A stretch of DNA of 64,000 bases from Bradyrhizobium nivariense (GCF_029846715.1 NZ_JARVWW010000031.1:29105-93104); one strand, 5' to 3'; numbered from the stretch's first letter, positions 8,065 to 16,823 are shown. Program-made: numbers and translations. Notes: generated from the letters alone by a model not told the origin.

Positions 8065-8831
8065 ATGGTCGACAGGTTCCACGGCAAGGTCGTCATCGTG
8101 ACAGGGGCGGCTTCCGGCATCGGAGAGGCGACAGCACGCCGGTTCGTTGCGGAGGGCGCGAAAGTGGCGCTGGTCGATCGCGAAGAAGCCTTACTGGAAA
8201 AGGTGGCCAAGAGCCTGCCTGCCAACCAGGTAATGATTGAAACTGCCGACGTGTCGGAGTCGAGTGCCGTCGATGGAATGGTTGCGGCTGTCGTCGGCCG
8301 CTTCGGACGGTTGACGTCATCGTGAACAACGCCGGCGTCCATGAAGGCGGAGACCCGGCTTCAATCACTGACGAGAAATGGCGGAAGGTAATGTCGACCG
8401 GCATCGACGGCGTGTTCTATGGCTGCCGCGCGGCACTCCCCCACCTCGAAAAGACCAAGGGTTCGATCGTGAACACGGCGTCGGTCTCCGGGACCAGCGG
8501 CGATTGGGGCATGAGCCCCTACAACGCGGCGAAGGGCGCCGTGGTCAATCTGACGCGTGCCCTCGCCCTGGACCTCGGAAAGAAGGGCATCCGCGTGAAC
8601 GCGGTCTGTCCCAGCTTGACACGTACGGGCATGACGGAAGACATGATGGACGACAAGAAGCTGCTCGCAAAGTTCGCCGAGCGAATCCCGTTGGGCCGCG
8701 TCTGCGAACCCGAGGAAGTCGCCGCCGTGATCGCTTTCCTGGCAAGCGACGATGCGAGCTTCATGACTGGCGCCAACGTAGCGGTGGACGGGGGTGTATC
8801 CGCCTCCAATGGACAACCGCCGCAAGAATAG
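8065..8831 (+). pseudogene. Short-chain dehydrogenase/reductase with a one-base deletion
   Basis: Classical SDR of about 255 residues split in two frames. The first part from ATG 8065 (AGGAG upstream) has VTGAASGIGEA, the Rossmann cofactor motif. Around 8312 the sequence reads CGGTTGACGTC where CGGTTGGACGTC would give RLDVIVNNAG; one G appears missing. The second part carries NNAG, the catalytic S-x-Y-x-K region (SPYNAAKGA) and GANVAVDGG. Apart from the shift every motif is intact, so this is a recent mutation or a sequencing error. Probable NAD(P)-dependent oxidoreductase; substrate unknown. Confidence 0.88.
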
Positions 8832-8957
8832 CCGCGCAGCGCCGGTCGTCGTCCTACATTGCGAGCGCCGCGTCGTCGAAGCGTGAGAGATCCCGATCTC
8901 GGCCACTTAACCGGACCGAGGATTGCACAGCGGATATCACAACAGCGAGATTTTTGG

Positions 8958-9384
8958 ATGAAATTGAAGACGATCAACGACGGCGTCGAGCAGGTCTTTG
9001 TCTTGATTCTGGATCAGGGCGAGGAGGCCTTCAAATCCATCACCGAGTTCGCCGATCGCTAGAATATTACCGGCGCCTCGGTCTCGGCGATCGGCGCCTT
9101 TTCAAGGTCGGCTGGTTCGATTTTGCGGCCAAGACGCACAAGCCGATCGAAATCAACCATCAATGCGAGGTGTTGAGCCTGCTCGGCGACGTTGCGCAAG
9201 GTGATGACGGCAAGGCCAGCCTGCATCTTCACGCTGTGCTCGGCCTGCAGCATGGCACGCTGCGCGGAGGCCACCTTCTGTCGGGATCAGCGCAGCCAAC
9301 GATCGATGACGATCACGGAGACCGTGGTTCATCTGCACCGAAAGAAGCGGCCGGGATCTCGGTATCGCGCTGATCAGCATCTAG
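8958..9384 (+). pseudogene. Decayed second PPC/DUF296 gene
   Basis: Paralogue of the intact gene at 6904-7356. Starts MKLKTINDGVEQVFVLILDQ then hits TAG at 9060-9062 in FADR. Homology resumes with ITGASVSAIGAF, shifts frame to VGWFDFAAKTHKPIEINHQC...GDDGKASLHLHAVLG, GGHLLSG, and shifts again twice before HRKKRP/DLGIALISI, ending at 9384. One nonsense codon and at least three frame changes mean it cannot make a full domain. Confidence 0.85.
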
Positions 9385-9398
9385 CCGCCGGAGGCAAC

Positions 9399-9602
9399 AT
9401 GTACGCGCTCTTTGAAGGCGAAAGACAAATCGGCAACCCGTTCGCGACGGAGAAGGAGGCCTGGGAGGCCGCCTTGATCGAGGGGCTTGTCACAGATGTT
9501 CCAGTCGCGGACGAGGAAGGCGGCCAGCTCCTGCCGGCCGGCTATCACGTCAGACAGCTCGATGAAGGGGCGCACCCGCATGCGGTGAAAGGGTGCTGCT
9601 GA
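9399..9602 (+). CDS. Small hypothetical protein (67 aa)
   Basis: Opens MYALFEGERQIGNPFATEKE, with EGLVTDVPVADEEGG and LLPAGYHVRQL further on. This pattern is a conserved Rhizobiales small protein, usually next to stress genes; no known activity. Good ribosome site CCGGAGG before ATG. Ends in GCC, with no membrane segment. Confidence 0.72.
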   Translation: MYALFEGERQIGNPFATEKEAWEAALIEGLVTDVPVADEEGGQLLPAGYHVRQLDEGAHPHAVKGCC

Positions 9603-9715
9603 CTGGGCACAAGCGATAAGGAGTTCAGGAACCTGCAAATATGCCGCTCTATCATTCTTCATAGCCAGCGCCTGAGGGAACAGTCGACAGCGAGACTGCC
9701 TCCCCACACTGCCTA

Positions 9716-9740
9716 GGAACCGTGTCCCGAGCCTCGGGTT
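9716..9740 (+). promoter_or_regulatory. Candidate EcfG promoter before the flavin reductase gene
   Basis: GGAAC, 16 bases, GGTT, 34 bases before the ATG at 9774. Fits the general-stress consensus except for one base in the -10. Confidence 0.5.
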
Positions 9741-9773
9741 GGTCGGCTTGGACCAATCCATCGAGGAGCCAGC

Positions 9774-10850
9774 ATGACGGAACCGGACGTTCGAAAGGGA
9801 ATGCCGCCCGTCAAACTGTCGCGTGAGGAATTCGAGAACCGTTACAGGAGCCAGTTCGTCGATCCTGCCTTCGCTCCGCTTATGCGGGAACTCGATTCGA
9901 TCGTCGGGGCCGCCTGGGATGCCTACAGCCATTCGCGCAAATCGCCAGTGACGCGGAGGGCGGGTGTGGGGTTCGCCGATCCGGACTACGATCTCGTCGT
10001 CGACTGGCTGGCGACGCGTACCGCCATCTTCGAGGCACAGCGCCGGCACGACGACGCTGGCGCGACGCCGCGTATTCTCGTCATCAACGGTTCGGCGCGC
10101 AGCGAGCACACCTGTCCGGGCGAGATGTCCAAGACCTGGCGCATGGTCAAGCTCGCCGAGCCCGTCTTCGTCGAGATGGGCTTCGCCGTCGACATCCTGG
10201 ATCTTTCCCGCCTGACCTCCGAATTCGGCAAGAATATTCATCCCTGCAAGTCGTGCGTCTCTACCGCCATGCCGCTCTGCCACTGGCCGTGCAGCTGCTA
10301 TCCCAACTATTCGCTCGGCCAGACCCACGACTGGATGAACGAGATCTATCCGCTCTGGGTGGCAGCCCACGGCATCCTGATCGTGACGCCGGTGAACTGG
10401 TATCACGTGCCGGGCGGCCTCAAGGCGATGATGGATCGCCTGGTCTGCGCCGACGGCGGCAACCCGGATCCGACATCGACGCACGGCAAGAAGGCCGCCG
10501 AAGCAAAGGCGCTCGAGCTGAAGGGCTGGCCGTATCCGCGTCATCTCGCCGGCCGCCATTTCGGGCTGATCGTTCACGGCGACAGTGTCGGCGCCGAGGG
10601 TGTGCGGCGAACTCTGTCCGACTGGCTAACGGACATGCACCTGATTTCCGCCGGCCGCTTCGGTGAGACGGACGGCTATATCGGATATATGGAACAATAT
10701 GCGACCTCTCACCGAGAGCTGGACGAAGACCGCGCGTTTCAGCAGGAAGTGTTGAATACAGCCAAGGCGCTGGGCCGTGCTGTCAAGCTCGCCCGCAGCG
10801 GTCGGTTTGAGGACCCAGGGGCCGAACTCTCGGATCCGGATCCGAAATGA
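9774..10850 (+). CDS. NAD(P)H-dependent FMN reductase-like flavodoxin-fold protein
   Basis: 358 residues. An N-terminal extension of about 100 residues precedes a flavodoxin-like domain (RILVINGSARSEHTCPGEMSKTW, VDILDLSRL, ADGILIVTPVNWYHVPGGLKAMMDRL), typical of NADPH-dependent FMN reductases. Unusual is a Cys-rich loop, HPCKSCVSTAMPLCHWPCSC, near residues 161-180, which could bind a metal or Fe-S cluster, as in iron-sulfur flavoproteins. Ribosome site GAGGAG. Role as a quinone or xenobiotic reductase is inference. Preceded by an EcfG-type promoter. Confidence 0.87.
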   Translation: MTEPDVRKGMPPVKLSREEFENRYRSQFVDPAFAPLMRELDSIVGAAWDAYSHSRKSPVTRRAGVGFADPDYDLVVDWLATRTAIFEAQRRHDDAGATPRILVINGSARSEHTCPGEMSKTWRMVKLAEPVFVEMGFAVDILDLSRLTSEFGKNIHPCKSCVSTAMPLCHWPCSCYPNYSLGQTHDWMNEIYPLWVAAHGILIVTPVNWYHVPGGLKAMMDRLVCADGGNPDPTSTHGKKAAEAKALELKGWPYPRHLAGRHFGLIVHGDSVGAEGVRRTLSDWLTDMHLISAGRFGETDGYIGYMEQYATSHRELDEDRAFQQEVLNTAKALGRAVKLARSGRFEDPGAELSDPDPK

Positions 10851-10918
10851 GGAGCGACATGCCTGTCGCTGCCGATCGCCGCGGGTTGATCGCGGTCGTC
10901 AATTGAGGATGTCGTCGG

Positions 10919-11870
10919 GTGAGCAAGACGGCGGAAGGATCGTCGAAGACCATCGTCTATGCTGCGCTCGTCGGCAACCTCCTCGTTGCCGTCACCAAGA
11001 TCGGAGCTGCGGTCTGGACCGGAAGCTCGGCGATGATGAGCGAAGCCGTGCACTCGGTGGTCGATACCACCAATGAGGTGCTACTGCTTTACGGTTACCA
11101 TCGCGCGAGCCGTCGGCCTGATGAATCCCATCCGCTTGGCTACGGGCGCGAGCTATACTTCTGGAGCTTCATTGTCGCTCTGTTGATCTTCGCGCTCGGG
11201 GCGGGCGTCTCGCTCTTTCAGGGCGTCCTCCACGTCACCGCCGATCAAAGATCCCATCGTCAGCTTCATCGTGCTCGGCATGTCCTTTGTATTCGAGGGT
11301 ATCTCGTGGCTCTTCGCCTGGCGGCGCTTCCGGTCGGAGACCTTGCGTCTCGGGTGGTACGAGGCCTTCGTCCGCAGCAAGGATCCGCCCGCCTTCATGG
11401 TGCTGCCAGAGGACAGCGCGGCACTGATCGGCATCGTCATTGCGGTTGCCGCGACCGCGGCGGCAGCGTTGTTTGCTCAGCCGGTCTGGGATGGCATCGG
11501 CTCGATCCTGATCGGCATTCTGTTGGGCATCACCTCCATCGGGCTCGCCAGGGAAAGCAAGAGCCTGCTCATCGGCGAACCCGCTCATTCCGATCTGTCA
11601 CGATCCATCCTCGACATCGCGCGACGGTCACCCGGCGTGCTCCGGGCCAACGGGCTGCTGACGGTGCAACTGTCGCCGGCCGAGGTCGTCGCGGCGCTGA
11701 GCGTCGAGTTCGCGGACGACAAGCGCGCCGATGATATCGAGCAGTGCGTCATCTCGATCGAGACCGAGATACGCAGACAGCATCCGAGCGTCGCGGCTCT
11801 GTTCATCAAGCCGCAAACGAATGCGCGGTATCACGCCGTTCGCGCCAGGCGCTGGGGTACGGGCGCCTGA
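10919..11870 (+). pseudogene. Cation diffusion facilitator (CDF) transporter, frameshifted
   Basis: Inner-membrane divalent metal/proton antiporter split in two frames near 11240. The first part (GTG 10919, GAGGAT upstream) has TM1-TM3 with the metal-site SEAVHSVVDTTNE and FWSFIVALLIFALGAGVSLF. The second part continues IKDPIVSFIVLGMSF, EDSAALIGIVIAV (second metal-site Asp) and a cytoplasmic C-terminal domain. Joined length would be about 315 residues. A one-base indel explains the break. A 15-codon frame at 10860-10907 with its own GAGGAG sits just upstream and may be a leader peptide or chance. Confidence 0.82.
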
Positions 11871-12142
11871 AACACCTTGGCCAGGAACCAAGCGCGCCGC
11901 GCTGAGTCGACTGAGGTTGATGGCTGTTGCCTTTCCCAGCGCTCGTCCTGCGAAAAAGCGCCTCGGCGTAGCATTAACGGCACGGGCTCGTGGTGTCTTT
12001 CCAGGGCCGATGAAGCCTGATCCGGGGCGCCCCGTCTGGACGGGAGCGACAGCTGAAGCAACCCAGCAGTCCTCCGGCGCTTACTCGGTTATCGGGAAAC
12101 GCGGCTTTCCTTGATTACAGGCGGCAGATTGTGGGCCAGCAA

Positions 12143-12167
12143 GGAACCTGATCGCGTGCCTAGCATT
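12143..12167 (+). promoter_or_regulatory. Candidate EcfG promoter before the 24-residue peptide gene
   Basis: GGAAC, 16 bases, CATT, 25 bases before ATG 12193. The rest of 11871-12192 shows no gene or other signal that I can support. Confidence 0.5.
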
Positions 12168-12192
12168 GAAGTCCCGAAGAGGAGGACTTCAG

Positions 12193-12267
12193 ATGAATGG
12201 GATCATCTATCTCGTGGGCCTGATCGTAATCGTCATGTTCATCCTGTCGCTGCTCGGTCTTCGGTAA
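12193..12267 (+). CDS. 24-residue membrane peptide
   Basis: Reads MNGIIYLVGLIVIVMFILSL ending LGLR: one transmembrane helix and almost nothing else. A strong AGAGGAGGA site sits 6 bases before the ATG. Very similar short peptides recur in Rhizobiales, which argues for a real gene. The stop is 6 bases before the 294-residue membrane protein gene, so the two form one unit. Function unknown. Confidence 0.7.
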   Translation: MNGIIYLVGLIVIVMFILSLLGLR

Positions 12268-12273
12268 GACGCC

Positions 12274-13158
12274 ATGACCATTGAACCGCTCTCCGGGATC
12301 GAAACCGAGACTCTCCCAGCCACCGGCCTGACCAGGCCGTGGGGGTTGCAATGGACGTCCGTCATTGTCGGAGCCTTCGTCGCGACGGCGTTGTCACTGA
12401 TACTGATCTCCTTTGGAACAGCGCTCGGCCTAGGCATCGCCTCCGCTGCGCCGACCTGGAGGGATGCCTCCGTTGCGCTATGGCTGTTGTCGGGTGTCTA
12501 CCTGATCTTCCAATCCCTTATCAGTTTTGGCTGCGGCGGCTATTTTGCCGGGCGCGTCCGGCCACCCTACACTTCAGCGACCGACGACATCGAGACGCGC
12601 GACGGACTGCACGGCGTTGCTGCCTGGGCGCTGGCGGTCTTGATCGGAGCCGTTCTGGCCGCGTTGATAGCGGGTGCCGCAAACCGTCCGTCCGCAACTT
12701 CGCAGCCGCCGTCGGCTACCGAACCATCTGTCCTAAGTTACGAGCTCGACCATCTTTTCCGTGCCCCTCGGCGGCCGCCGAACGTTGATCTGACCGGTGA
12801 GCGCGCCGAAGCCGCGCGAATTCTGGCAACCGCTTCGAGCCACAGCGGGGTCCTTCCCGAGGATCGCGCCTATCTTGTTCAGCAGGTCACGGTGTTGACC
12901 GGGCTGGCAGCGCCGGACGCCGAAAGGCGGGTAGATACAACGTTGGCCAATGCCAAGAGCGCGATCTCAAGGGCTCGTGCGGCGAGCATTATCATTGCCT
13001 TCTCGACGGCTGCCGCATTGATGTTCGGGGCTGTCGCGGCTTGGGCCGGTGCGGAGGCCGGAGGCCGGCATCGCGATGGCGAGCCGATTGCCGAATGGAT
13101 GGCCCATTCTAATCGGTGGCATAAGAGCCGTGTCGCGGATCCCCGACCTCTGCCGTAA
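12274..13158 (+). CDS. Hypothetical integral membrane protein (294 aa)
   Basis: Predicted four transmembrane segments: residues about 28-52 (VIVGAFVATALSLILISFGTA), 66-86, 113-134 (AAWALAVLIGAVLAALIAGA) and 238-262. A soluble domain of about 100 residues lies between TM3 and TM4 and contains RVDTTLANAKSAISRAR. Related proteins occur across Bradyrhizobium without assigned function. Directly follows the 24-residue peptide and is probably controlled by the same candidate EcfG promoter. No recognised domain. Confidence 0.75.
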   Translation: MTIEPLSGIETETLPATGLTRPWGLQWTSVIVGAFVATALSLILISFGTALGLGIASAAPTWRDASVALWLLSGVYLIFQSLISFGCGGYFAGRVRPPYTSATDDIETRDGLHGVAAWALAVLIGAVLAALIAGAANRPSATSQPPSATEPSVLSYELDHLFRAPRRPPNVDLTGERAEAARILATASSHSGVLPEDRAYLVQQVTVLTGLAAPDAERRVDTTLANAKSAISRARAASIIIAFSTAAALMFGAVAAWAGAEAGGRHRDGEPIAEWMAHSNRWHKSRVADPRPLP

Positions 13159-13439
13159 TGCCGTTGCTACGTATTGATAGCAGGCAATGGGGCCTGCTAC
13201 CAACGATCAACTCAGTCGCACTCGTCAGAACGCCACCCCACACAGCAAAATTTCGGATTTGCCATGGGGTAAGCGACCGAGAAATGCTACCCGAGTAAAT
13301 CGATCGCAAGCATCTCAGTAAAAGGTGGCTCCTGCGGTAGGCGCCGTGACGTTCAGCATCATCGACGCGGCACGCCAGTTCTAGGAACGACCGCATGCAA
13401 CTTCGGCTGATTAGCATCAACATCAAACGGAGTTGAAGA

Positions 13440-13799
13440 ATGCGAAAGGCAATTTTCTCGATGGCTATATGTACGTTGCTTGCCGGTGCGTCGATCGGTT
13501 TGGCCCACGCGCAGGCGGGCGGCGGGGCAGGCGCTGGTGCGGGTGCCGGCGCCGGCACAGGCGGCGCCGGCGCAAGTGCAGGAACAGGCTCCGGGGCCGG
13601 CAGCGGATCTAGTAAAAGTGGCTGTCGAGTTTTTCTCGGCAGCTTCTTTCTTTTCGTTGTCTCAGGTTTGGTCCGCCTAACCGCGCCCGTGCTGCCAATG
13701 CGCCGTGACGTCGGCACTCGTTTTGTTCAGATGCACATGCTCATCGACATGGTCGATCCAAGACACCGGGATGAAATGATGGTACTCCCCGTCCGGTGA
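13440..13799 (+). CDS. Secreted Gly/Ala-rich protein
   Basis: Signal peptide MRKAIFSMAICTLLAGASIG with cleavage near AHAQA, then about 37 residues of almost pure Gly/Ala/Ser (GAGAGAGAGTGGAGASAG). A predicted periplasmic or secreted low-complexity protein. After GSSKSG the frame reads a hydrophobic then unrelated tail that runs antisense through the DUF2171 gene (13677-13799); this tail is probably not the original C-terminus and suggests an indel near 13610. A similar protein lies at 16460-16823. Confidence 0.6.
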   Translation: MRKAIFSMAICTLLAGASIGLAHAQAGGGAGAGAGAGAGTGGAGASAGTGSGAGSGSSKSGCRVFLGSFFLFVVSGLVRLTAPVLPMRRDVGTRFVQMHMLIDMVDPRHRDEMMVLPVR

Positions 13800-13916
13800 G
13801 CTCTGCTTGGTGAGTTTGATCTTGTCGGGCCCATCGAGGTGGTCAACCTTTCCCACGGTCTTCCGGTCGGACGAAATAACGTCCATGCGCTCTTTGACCT
13901 GAGATGTATCGGGCAT
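13677..13916 (-). CDS. DUF2171 domain protein
   Basis: 79 residues: KERMDVISSDRKTVGKVDHL, DKIKLTKQSSPDGEYHHFIP, SWIDHVDEHVHLNKTSADV. This matches DUF2171, a small beta-rich family related in style to PRC-barrels and frequent in stress-induced gene sets. Start ATG 13916 is chosen for GGAGG 7 bases upstream; the frame remains open further. Soluble, role unknown. Confidence 0.82.
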   Translation of the reverse strand: MPDTSQVKERMDVISSDRKTVGKVDHLDGPDKIKLTKQSSPDGEYHHFIPVSWIDHVDEHVHLNKTSADVTAHWQHGRG

Positions 13917-14162
13917 ACGAAACCTCCGAAAATGTTCCAGAAACGAACGCGGTGCCGGCCCGAAGGTTGCAATATCGACGGGCTCCAAACCGCCGATGGA
14001 CACGGAGGCTTCTCGGATGTCACGAGCGCGCCGGGCTTTCCAGGATACTCGCAAGGCTGGGCGCATTGAGGAACTGTTCAGCAGATCGATCGCAGTTCGC
14101 ACTTGCTCCGGGAAGGTCAGAGTGAGCTGGGCGCTGACGACGCGCCGTTTGTCGGTCCGGCT

Positions 14163-14549
14163 TTAGAAGCTCTCTCGTGCGGTGTAAGTCACCGCCTCGA
14201 TCTTGTTGCCATCAAGGTCGCGGACAAATGCGCCATAGTAGTTGGCATTGTAATTCTCCCGAATACCGGGAGCCCCTTCGTCGACGCCTCCGTTCGCCAG
14301 GGCGGACGAGTGAAAGCGTCTGACCGTCTCGCGATCGGGCGCCTGAAAAGCTACGTGAACGCCATTTCCGACGGTTGCCGGCTGCCCGTCTTTGGGAGTT
14401 TCAATGCTGAAGATGATGTCGGAGGCGCCGTAGTGGAGCGAACGCTCCGAGTGCTTAAGGAGCCGCAGTCCAATGAGGGACATGAGCGGATCGTAAAAGG
14501 TTCTTGCGCGCTTGACGTCATTGCTGCCGAGAGAAACGTGATGGATCAT
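14163..14549 (-). CDS. VOC family (glyoxalase/bleomycin-resistance fold) protein
   Basis: 128 residues. MIHHVSLGSNDVKRARTFYD is the standard VOC opening with a metal-ligand His, and YGAFVRDLDGNKIEAVTY the closing strand with a metal-ligand Glu. One module only, so it should dimerise. Members include glyoxalase I, ring-cleaving dioxygenases and antibiotic-binding proteins; the class cannot be refined. It starts 4 bases after the stop of the upstream 79-residue gene, one operon. Confidence 0.88.
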   Translation of the reverse strand: MIHHVSLGSNDVKRARTFYDPLMSLIGLRLLKHSERSLHYGASDIIFSIETPKDGQPATVGNGVHVAFQAPDRETVRRFHSSALANGGVDEGAPGIRENYNANYYGAFVRDLDGNKIEAVTYTARESF

Positions 14550-14553
14550 CTGG

Positions 14554-14793
14554 TCACCACTTGAGGCAATACCGGCGTTTCAATCTCTCAGTTGTGCTCT
14601 TCGCGGCATAGTTGATGCGGCCGAGCTCGGCTTCATCCTTGGCGATCACATGAAGTCGCCAGCCCATGTCGCGGTCCTCTTCTGCGCCGCATTCGATCTC
14701 GACGGACACAACATGCTCCCCACCTGGAAAGCTGCGGATCTCCTGAAGCGCGACAAGCTCAAGATCTTTCCTCAAGATCGCTGTTCTGGCCAC
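14554..14793 (-). CDS. Conserved hypothetical protein (79 aa)
   Basis: Reads MARTAILRKDLELVALQEIR, then VVSVEIECGAEEDRDMGWRL and YAAKSTTERLKRRYCLKW. Soluble, mixed alpha/beta, no known domain. First gene of an operon with the VOC protein, and preceded by an EcfG-type site at 14846-14870, so probably a stress-induced gene. GGAG lies before ATG. Confidence 0.75.
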   Translation of the reverse strand: MARTAILRKDLELVALQEIRSFPGGEHVVSVEIECGAEEDRDMGWRLHVIAKDEAELGRINYAAKSTTERLKRRYCLKW

Positions 14794-14845
14794 CGCAGTA
14801 CTCCTTTCGCTGCAACAAGCGACACTCTGCGACGATCATCGGCCC

Positions 14846-14870
14846 AACAAGCGTCGGACGGAGATGTTCC
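14846..14870 (-). promoter_or_regulatory. Candidate EcfG promoter before the 79-aa/VOC operon
   Basis: Minus strand GGAAC, 16 bases, TGTT. Good fit to the EcfG consensus, 53 bases before the start at 14793. Confidence 0.55.
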
Positions 14871-14958
14871 TAAGCTCCATAGCGTGCAAACCAAGACCCA
14901 ATTGTCTCAATCGCAATTGCGCGTTGACAACCAAGCGCTCGCCCGCGCGTTAGCAGTG

Positions 14959-15129
14959 ATGACCGACGAGCGATTTGTAGACCATTGCCGCAAGGAAGCC
15001 AGGGATTGTGAACGCGAGGCGGAGAGAACCATCAGCCCGCTCGACAAGGAAGCATGGCTTCGCCTTAGCAGGGAATGGACCAAACTCGCGGGCCCCGCCT
15101 CACCGCCGCGGGTGAACCGTCGGACGTAA
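14959..15129 (+). CDS. Small hypothetical protein (56 aa)
   Basis: MTDERFVDHCRKEARDCERE then ISPLDKEAWLRLSREWTKLA: a two-helix protein of a type widespread in Bradyrhizobium, often 55-65 residues and without known role. No clear ribosome site before ATG 14959; the adjacent GTG 14956 is an alternative. The frame is open upstream but that part overlaps the promoter of the opposite operon and lacks family similarity. Confidence 0.6.
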   Translation: MTDERFVDHCRKEARDCEREAERTISPLDKEAWLRLSREWTKLAGPASPPRVNRRT

Positions 15130-15133
15130 GCCA

Positions 15134-15158
15134 GGAACAATTGTTCGACGCGCCCATT
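15134..15158 (+). promoter_or_regulatory. Candidate EcfG promoter before the 69-aa gene
   Basis: GGAAC, 16 bases, CATT, 23 bases before ATG 15182. Same -10 variant as the site at 12143-12167. Confidence 0.45.
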
Positions 15159-15181
15159 GTTCGGCCAGAGGAGAATGCGCC

Positions 15182-15391
15182 ATGAATGAAAATCAGTCTG
15201 GAAGTTCGCCCTCGGCGTTCTCCGAGACAACCGCCACTATACGGGAAGCGGCGCGCGGGGTCCGGCACACTCTTGAGGACGGAACTGCGCCGGGTCAATG
15301 GAAAGCGATTTTAAGCGATTTGGTTCGCGAGGCACCGCTACCGTCACTGGCGGTCGCGTTCATGATCGGGGTCATCGCCGCGCGCCGATAG
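15182..15391 (+). CDS. Small tail-anchored protein (69 aa)
   Basis: N-terminal soluble stretch followed by a C-terminal hydrophobic segment PLPSLAVAFMIGVIAARR ending in two arginines, the layout of ElaB/YqjD (DUF883)-like or similar tail-anchored stress proteins. AGAGGAGA lies before ATG. A ribosome-association role, as for YqjD, would be speculation here. Confidence 0.68.
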   Translation: MNENQSGSSPSAFSETTATIREAARGVRHTLEDGTAPGQWKAILSDLVREAPLPSLAVAFMIGVIAARR

Positions 15392-15420
15392 GCTTCGCGC
15401 CTCAACACGGATCATCAGCA

Positions 15421-15897
15421 GTGAAACTCGACGATTTCAAAGGGACCGTTCCGGTATTCTTGCCCGAGGTTTTCTTCCTTGGCAGCCTGGAGGGCTGGGC
15501 CGTCATGGAGAGCCTTATCGGCGGCTTGCAGCGCAGGGCGACCATCACGGCTCAGGGTAAATTGGAAGAAGACACCGACACGGTCCTCTTTACCGAGACT
15601 TACCAGTTCGATGACGGCCACAGCGACACCTTGCATTGGACCATCCGTAAGGTTGGCAGGGGGCAGTACATGGGGCATGAAAATCATTTGGAAGGCGAAG
15701 CAACGGGCGAACAGACCGGTTGCGCCTTCCACTGGAAATACACACGGGATGTCCCGCAAGCTGATGGCAAGTCCACCAAGCTGAACTTCGACGACTGGTT
15801 CTATGCCATCGATGGCCATGCCTGCATTGTGCGAGGCAGCGCCGGGCGGGCAGGGATTCCATTTGCGACCGCCCATGTGACCTATCGGAAGCTCTAA
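15421..15897 (+). CDS. DUF3833 family protein
   Basis: 158 residues from GTG 15421. The series GSLEGWAVMESLIGGLQRRA, ETYQFDDGHSDTLHWTIRK, GQYMGHENHLEGEATGEQTG, LNFDDWFYAID and FATAHVTYRKL follows the DUF3833 pattern (a lipocalin-like beta barrel of unknown function). DUF3833 proteins are often lipoproteins, but this one lacks a signal peptide or lipobox at the chosen start. GTG start is weakly supported by spacing; alternatives upstream overlap the preceding gene. Confidence 0.75.
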   Translation: MKLDDFKGTVPVFLPEVFFLGSLEGWAVMESLIGGLQRRATITAQGKLEEDTDTVLFTETYQFDDGHSDTLHWTIRKVGRGQYMGHENHLEGEATGEQTGCAFHWKYTRDVPQADGKSTKLNFDDWFYAIDGHACIVRGSAGRAGIPFATAHVTYRKL

Positions 15898-16175
15898 CGG
15901 AGACGTTCTGGACGAGCGTCAAGTCGAGACGCTGGTGATCTCTGGTGGCGAAACCGGCGTGTGCGCGTTCTCGCAATGGTCCTCGGTGCCGTTGATATAG
16001 GCTACCGAGTTGTATTGACCGAATTGCCTTATGCAGTTTGGCTGACCAAAGTCACGACGCGATAATCTCTCTAAGCAGCGCTTCGATATTCAAATCGAGG
16101 TCGCGACGACAAACAAGATACTCGAGCGCTGGCTGTTTTGAGCTGAGGGCCGCTGCCCGACCCATGCGGCCAATC

Positions 16176-16379
16176 CTACCCCGCATTTGCCGCGCCGGTT
16201 GTGCTCTCGCTTTCAGGTACCGTCAATGTCACGCCGTGGCCCTGCCGCAGCGCCAGCGACGCTGCCACAACGGCAGCCTCGAACGCGGCCTCCTTCGTCT
16301 CGTAGGTGTTCTTACTTCCATCGTGCCGCACGTGCCACTCGCCGGCTCCGCCAACAATGTCGTAAGCCGCTAATCCCAT
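16176..16379 (-). CDS. Small DUF2188-like protein (67 aa)
   Basis: GEWHVRHDGSKNTYETKEAA FEAAVVAAS is the W-x-V, repeated-residue and periodic helix pattern of small DUF2188-type proteins, which occur singly in many proteobacteria without known role. CAGGAG is placed 8 bases before ATG. Bases 15898-16175 upstream on the other strand show nothing recognisable. Confidence 0.7.
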   Translation of the reverse strand: MGLAAYDIVGGAGEWHVRHDGSKNTYETKEAAFEAAVVAASLALRQGHGVTLTVPESESTTGAANAG

Positions 16380-16459
16380 CTTCTTCTCCTGTCACGCGTC
16401 CGGCGTTGCCTTTAATACCTGTGTGCTGCTGACTGGGTCCGAAGCTGGAAAACTGTCCT

Positions 16460-16823
16460 TCAATCCCTTTTGCAACTCGTCATCTTTCGCCTTGTCACGG
16501 CGAATTTCCCGTTTGGGTCCGATGCATGTTTGTCTGTCGGCGCCGGATCGAATTGTTCAGTCATCATCATATCCTGGTCTGATGTTTCCGTAGGTTTGAA
16601 CGTTGGACCGTGGCCGCCGTTCGCCGCGCCCCCTGCGCCGGTGCCGGATGGAGAAGTTGCGGCTGAGCCTCCCGCGCCCGCGGAGGAAGCCGCCCCACCA
16701 GCGCCGCCACCAGCGGAACTGCCGGCGCCACCACCGCTACCGCCCCCCGCCACCTCCGCTCTGGGCAAAGGCTGGGCAGGGGGCGAGGATAGCCAAGACA
16801 AGTGCAATGCTCGAAATCCTCAT
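16460..16823 (-). pseudogene. Secreted Gly-rich protein with a slipped G run
   Basis: From ATG 16823 (AGGAG upstream) a signal peptide MRISSIALVLAILAPCPAFA ends at Q-S, then GGGGGR and a stop. With one G fewer in the six-G run at about 16746-16751, the frame continues GGGSGGGAGSSAGGGAGG, a Thr/Ser/Pro stretch and an acidic, charged C-terminus (TSDQDMMMTEQFDPAP) to 16460. Joined length is about 120 residues. Either phase-variable slippage, a real mutation or a sequencing error. Confidence 0.7.

Noticed and set aside
9381..10577. 398-residue minus-strand frame
   Set aside because: Antisense to the flavin reductase gene and the upstream 67-aa gene; composition of a shadow frame.
13503..13610. 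Tandem GCGGGC-like repeats as a CRISPR or VNTR
   Set aside because: They encode a Gly/Ala-rich secreted protein and have no spacer structure.
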